Origin: Acidimicrobiales bacterium
GTDB taxonomy: Bacteria > Actinomycetota > Acidimicrobiia > Acidimicrobiales > JAUJNH01
NCBI GenBank assembly: GCA_030448245.1
Contig: JAUJNH010000009.1
Coordinates: forward strand, 1 to 64,000
DNA length: 64,000 nucleotides
Direction: 5' to 3'
Shown here piece by piece: positions 61,899 through 64,000 of the stretch. Within the stretch, counting starts at the first letter, position 1; the number at the start of each line of letters is the position of its first letter. A program made the translations under genes and the position numbers. Below the pieces are notes generated by a model. It was not told where the DNA came from. It made no database searches and saw nothing but the letters and a program-made list of their open reading frames with translations.

Positions 61899-62939
61899 CT
61901 AGACGGTGAAGTACTGACGGGCGTACAGCGCCTCGTAGTCGGGCTCGGCCTTGAGGTCGCCCGAGGCGACGAGCGCCTTGCCCACACCCTCGTACTGGGC
62001 CTCGCGCTCCTTGTCGAACTCCCACTCGGCCCCGACGTTCTCGAGAACCGCCTCGTAGACCTTCACGTCGAAGCCGAACTGGTCCACGAGCAGGTCACGC
62101 CACACCGTCCGGTCGTTGACGCCCCCGGGCGTGAGGTACTCGGCGGCGGCCTTCTGCATGCGCACGACCGCCTTGCACAGCTCCTCGTCCTTCACCATGG
62201 CAGCCGACGCCCACAACGCGGTGTTCAGGTCGCCGAGCGGCGTGTCGAAGGTGCCGGGCATCCGCTGGCCGACCCCGTTGACGACCGCCTGGGTGCACGG
62301 AGGCTCGCTGCCGATGAACGCCTGCACGTCGCCCCGGGTGAGCGCGCTGAGATGGTCGGCGTAGCCCAGCGGGACGCCCTGCACCTGGTCGGGCCCGCTG
62401 CCCAGCGTGAGGCCGGCCTTGTCCAGCACCGAGTCCAGCACCAGCACCTGCGACCCGGGCGGCGGCACGGCGATCTTCTTGCCCCTGAGGTCCTCGACCT
62501 TGGTGACCTCGCCGGCCTTGCCCACCAGCCCGAAGCCCTGGCGGGCCACCATCCCGACGGTCTTGCACGTGAGCCCGCCCTTGGGCTGGGTGAGCATCGG
62601 CACGTAGGGGCTCATCAGGCCGAAGTCGAGCGTGCCCCCCTCGAGGCCCTGCAGGATCTCGGCCGTGGAGGTCACGGGGGTGACCTTCACCTTGACGCCC
62701 TCGGGGGCGAAGCGCTGCCAGTACAGCATCGACGACGCGTGGTTCTTGGCGTACACGCACGTCTTGACCTCGACCTGGCGCCCGCCGGCCAGCGCCGCCG
62801 GGCCCCCGCCGACCGTCGTCCCGGTGGAGACCTTCGAGCCGGAGGAGCCGCACGCGCTCAGCCCTGCGGCGGCGGCGGCGGCCGCGGCCAGGCCGAGGAG
62901 GCCTCGCCGGCTCATGCTGAGATCTTCGAGGGGTGGCAT
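61899..62939 (-). CDS. NMT1/SsuA-like substrate-binding lipoprotein
   Basis: 346 residues. MSRRGLLG plus an Ala-rich core and SACGSS give a Tat-type lipoprotein signal. The fold matches the NMT1/SsuA family (LEGGTLDFGLMSPYVPML in part, VEDLRGKKIAVPPPGSQ, FIGSEPPCTQAVV). Its ligand is not clear; NMT1-like proteins bind pyrimidines, sulfonates or nitrate. ATG 62939 has GGATGGAG upstream; 62915 is an alternative. Confidence 0.85.
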   Translation of the reverse strand: MPPLEDLSMSRRGLLGLAAAAAAAAGLSACGSSGSKVSTGTTVGGGPAALAGGRQVEVKTCVYAKNHASSMLYWQRFAPEGVKVKVTPVTSTAEILQGLEGGTLDFGLMSPYVPMLTQPKGGLTCKTVGMVARQGFGLVGKAGEVTKVEDLRGKKIAVPPPGSQVLVLDSVLDKAGLTLGSGPDQVQGVPLGYADHLSALTRGDVQAFIGSEPPCTQAVVNGVGQRMPGTFDTPLGDLNTALWASAAMVKDEELCKAVVRMQKAAAEYLTPGGVNDRTVWRDLLVDQFGFDVKVYEAVLENVGAEWEFDKEREAQYEGVGKALVASGDLKAEPDYEALYARQYFTV

Positions 62940-63016
62940 GCAGCTCCATCCGGGTGACGTCGGTGGTCAAAGGGACACTATCGACTTCAAGGCGGATTGA
63001 ATCAATTCGCAGCAGG

Positions 63017-64000
63017 TCAGGCCGTCGGCGACCCGGCCCGCAGCCGCAGCGCCGGCTTGTCGATCTTCCCGGTGGCGTTGCGCGGGATCTCCTCGACCAG
63101 GTGGACCAGCCTCGGCGTGGCGAAGTCGGCCATCTGCGAGCGAACCCAGTCGCGCACGTCGTTGGCGCCCAGCGTCGAGCCGGGGCGTCCGACGACGAAG
63201 GCCACGACCGACTCGAAGGCGACGGCGTTGGGAACGCCGACCACCGCAGCGTCGACGATGTCGGGGTGGCCGACCAGGACCTGCTCGACCTCGGCCGAGA
63301 AGATCTTGTGGCCGCCGTGGTTGATCATGTCCTTCTTGCGGTCGAGGATGTAGACGTAGCCCTCGGCGTCCATGCGGGCCACGTCACCCGTGCGGAACCA
63401 GCCGCCGGGGGCAAAGGCCGCCGCGGTCGCCTCGGCGTCGGCGTAGTAGCCGGTGGTCACCAGCGAGCCCCTCAGCCAGAGCTCGCCGGCGCTCCCCGGG
63501 GGCAGTGGGATGCCTTCGTCGTCGACCACGAGAGCCTCCATGCACGGCAGCGGGCGCCCCACCGATCCCGGTTTCCGCCGGAGCTCCCCGTCGAGGAGCA
63601 TGGTGGCCGGCGAGTGCGTCTCAGACAGCCCGTAGATGTCGTGGAGGCGCACCTGGGGCAGCCGGCGCCGCAGCGTAGCGATCGCCGGCAGCGGGAACGG
63701 CGACCCGCCGAAGGCTCCTACCGACAGGTGGGGCAAGGCGGGCCAGGCAAAGCCGTCGAGGCGGAGCAGCATCAGCCAGAACGACGGCACTGCGTACATC
63801 CAGGTGATCCGCTGCCGGTCCAGGACCTCGAGGAACTCCCGAGGCGTCGCGGCCGGCACCAGGACGCACACGCCGCCGACCAGCATCATCGGCAGCAGGT
63901 GGGCGTGCATGGCGCTGATGTAGTGGAGCGGGAACAGCACGGCGGTGCGATCGTCGGCGGTGAGGTGGAGCACCCGGCTGTAGGTGATGCCGCTGTGCAT
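63017..64000 (-). CDS. acyl-CoA synthetase (AMP-forming), cut at right edge
   Basis: At least 327 C-terminal residues of an ANL-superfamily ligase. IYGLSETHSPAT, GELWLRGSLVTTGYY, GWFRTGDVARMDAEGYVYILDRKKDMI and the final Lys motif PRNATGKIDKPAL are all present. It activates a carboxylic acid, probably a fatty acid, with ATP and CoA. The N-terminal P-loop lies outside the window. Confidence 0.9.
   Translation of the reverse strand: MHSGITYSRVLHLTADDRTAVLFPLHYISAMHAHLLPMMLVGGVCVLVPAATPREFLEVLDRQRITWMYAVPSFWLMLLRLDGFAWPALPHLSVGAFGGSPFPLPAIATLRRRLPQVRLHDIYGLSETHSPATMLLDGELRRKPGSVGRPLPCMEALVVDDEGIPLPPGSAGELWLRGSLVTTGYYADAEATAAAFAPGGWFRTGDVARMDAEGYVYILDRKKDMINHGGHKIFSAEVEQVLVGHPDIVDAAVVGVPNAVAFESVVAFVVGRPGSTLGANDVRDWVRSQMADFATPRLVHLVEEIPRNATGKIDKPALRLRAGSPTA

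Noticed and set aside
1-64000. Insertion sequences, integrases, phage genes, rRNA or toxin-antitoxin pairs
   Set aside because: No transposase, integrase, capsid or toxin motifs and no rRNA were found. Gene decay is not tied to a mobile element.

Overview
The window is a very GC-rich bacterial chromosome segment. It is densely packed, uses many GTG starts, has several 1- or 4-base gene overlaps, and several promoters lie almost on the start codon. Lineage markers point to an actinobacterium: an MshA-type mycothiol glycosyltransferase, Lsr2, an RsiG-type c-di-GMP-binding anti-sigma factor, a ClpS-DUF2017 pair and an FtsX-family fragment. The overall style suggests the Acidimicrobiia or a close relative, but that placement is inference.

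Layout. 1-7.2 kb: the end of a molybdenum hydroxylase-type protein, an FtsX-like permease remnant, a thioredoxin-like lipoprotein, an Fe-S assembly group (IscA/ErpA-type carrier coupled to a SufR-like regulator, divergent from an Mrp-type ATPase), a GT39-like membrane transferase and a decayed ClpX-type zinc-finger gene. 7.6-12.1 kb: PRC-barrel/DUF2382 stress-type genes and a sugar or glycan group (GT2, epimerase, HpcH-type aldolase). 12.2-15.9 kb: an FbpABC-type ferric-iron importer with a palindromic operator over the binding-protein promoter. 16-18 kb: a truncated peptide-type permease, a probable DsrE-family selenoprotein with a SECIS-like hairpin, and a COG0523 metallochaperone with a small partner. 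18-31.5 kb: a kinase-like regulator without its phospho-His, a YbjN-like protein, a secreted beta-propeller protein, MshA, an XRE regulator, a plastocyanin-like protein, an MBL-fold hydrolase, RsiG plus a single-domain response regulator, MoaD-like, phosphatase and hydrolase genes, tRNA-Lys and Lsr2.

31.5-41 kb: DUF3105, CysQ-like, CBM48, osmolyte- and zinc-type binding proteins, Fur, SerS and an ABC-2 exporter. 41.1-51.3 kb: one long leftward cytochrome oxidase operon (CtaB, a ligand-less subunit I paralogue, a subunit III-like protein, a cupredoxin, subunits II, I, III and IV, CtaG, a TlpA-like thioredoxin). 51.3-58.3 kb: ClpS-DUF2017, DegV, hydrolase, a peptidase S51-like/CysRS-tail fusion, a DUF4153/DUF4173-like membrane protein and a two-component pair whose kinase has lost its sensor part. 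58.4-64 kb: tRNAs Glu, Asp and Phe, a DUF457-like membrane protein, an SsuABC/TauABC-like importer and an acyl-CoA synthetase cut by the right edge.

Several genes, including the catalytic oxidase subunit I, are broken by apparent loss of one base. Because one of them should be indispensable, many of these breaks are probably sequence errors rather than real pseudogenes. The strongest candidates for new biology are the DsrE selenoprotein, the ligand-less oxidase subunit I with its companions, and the S51/CysRS-tail fusion.
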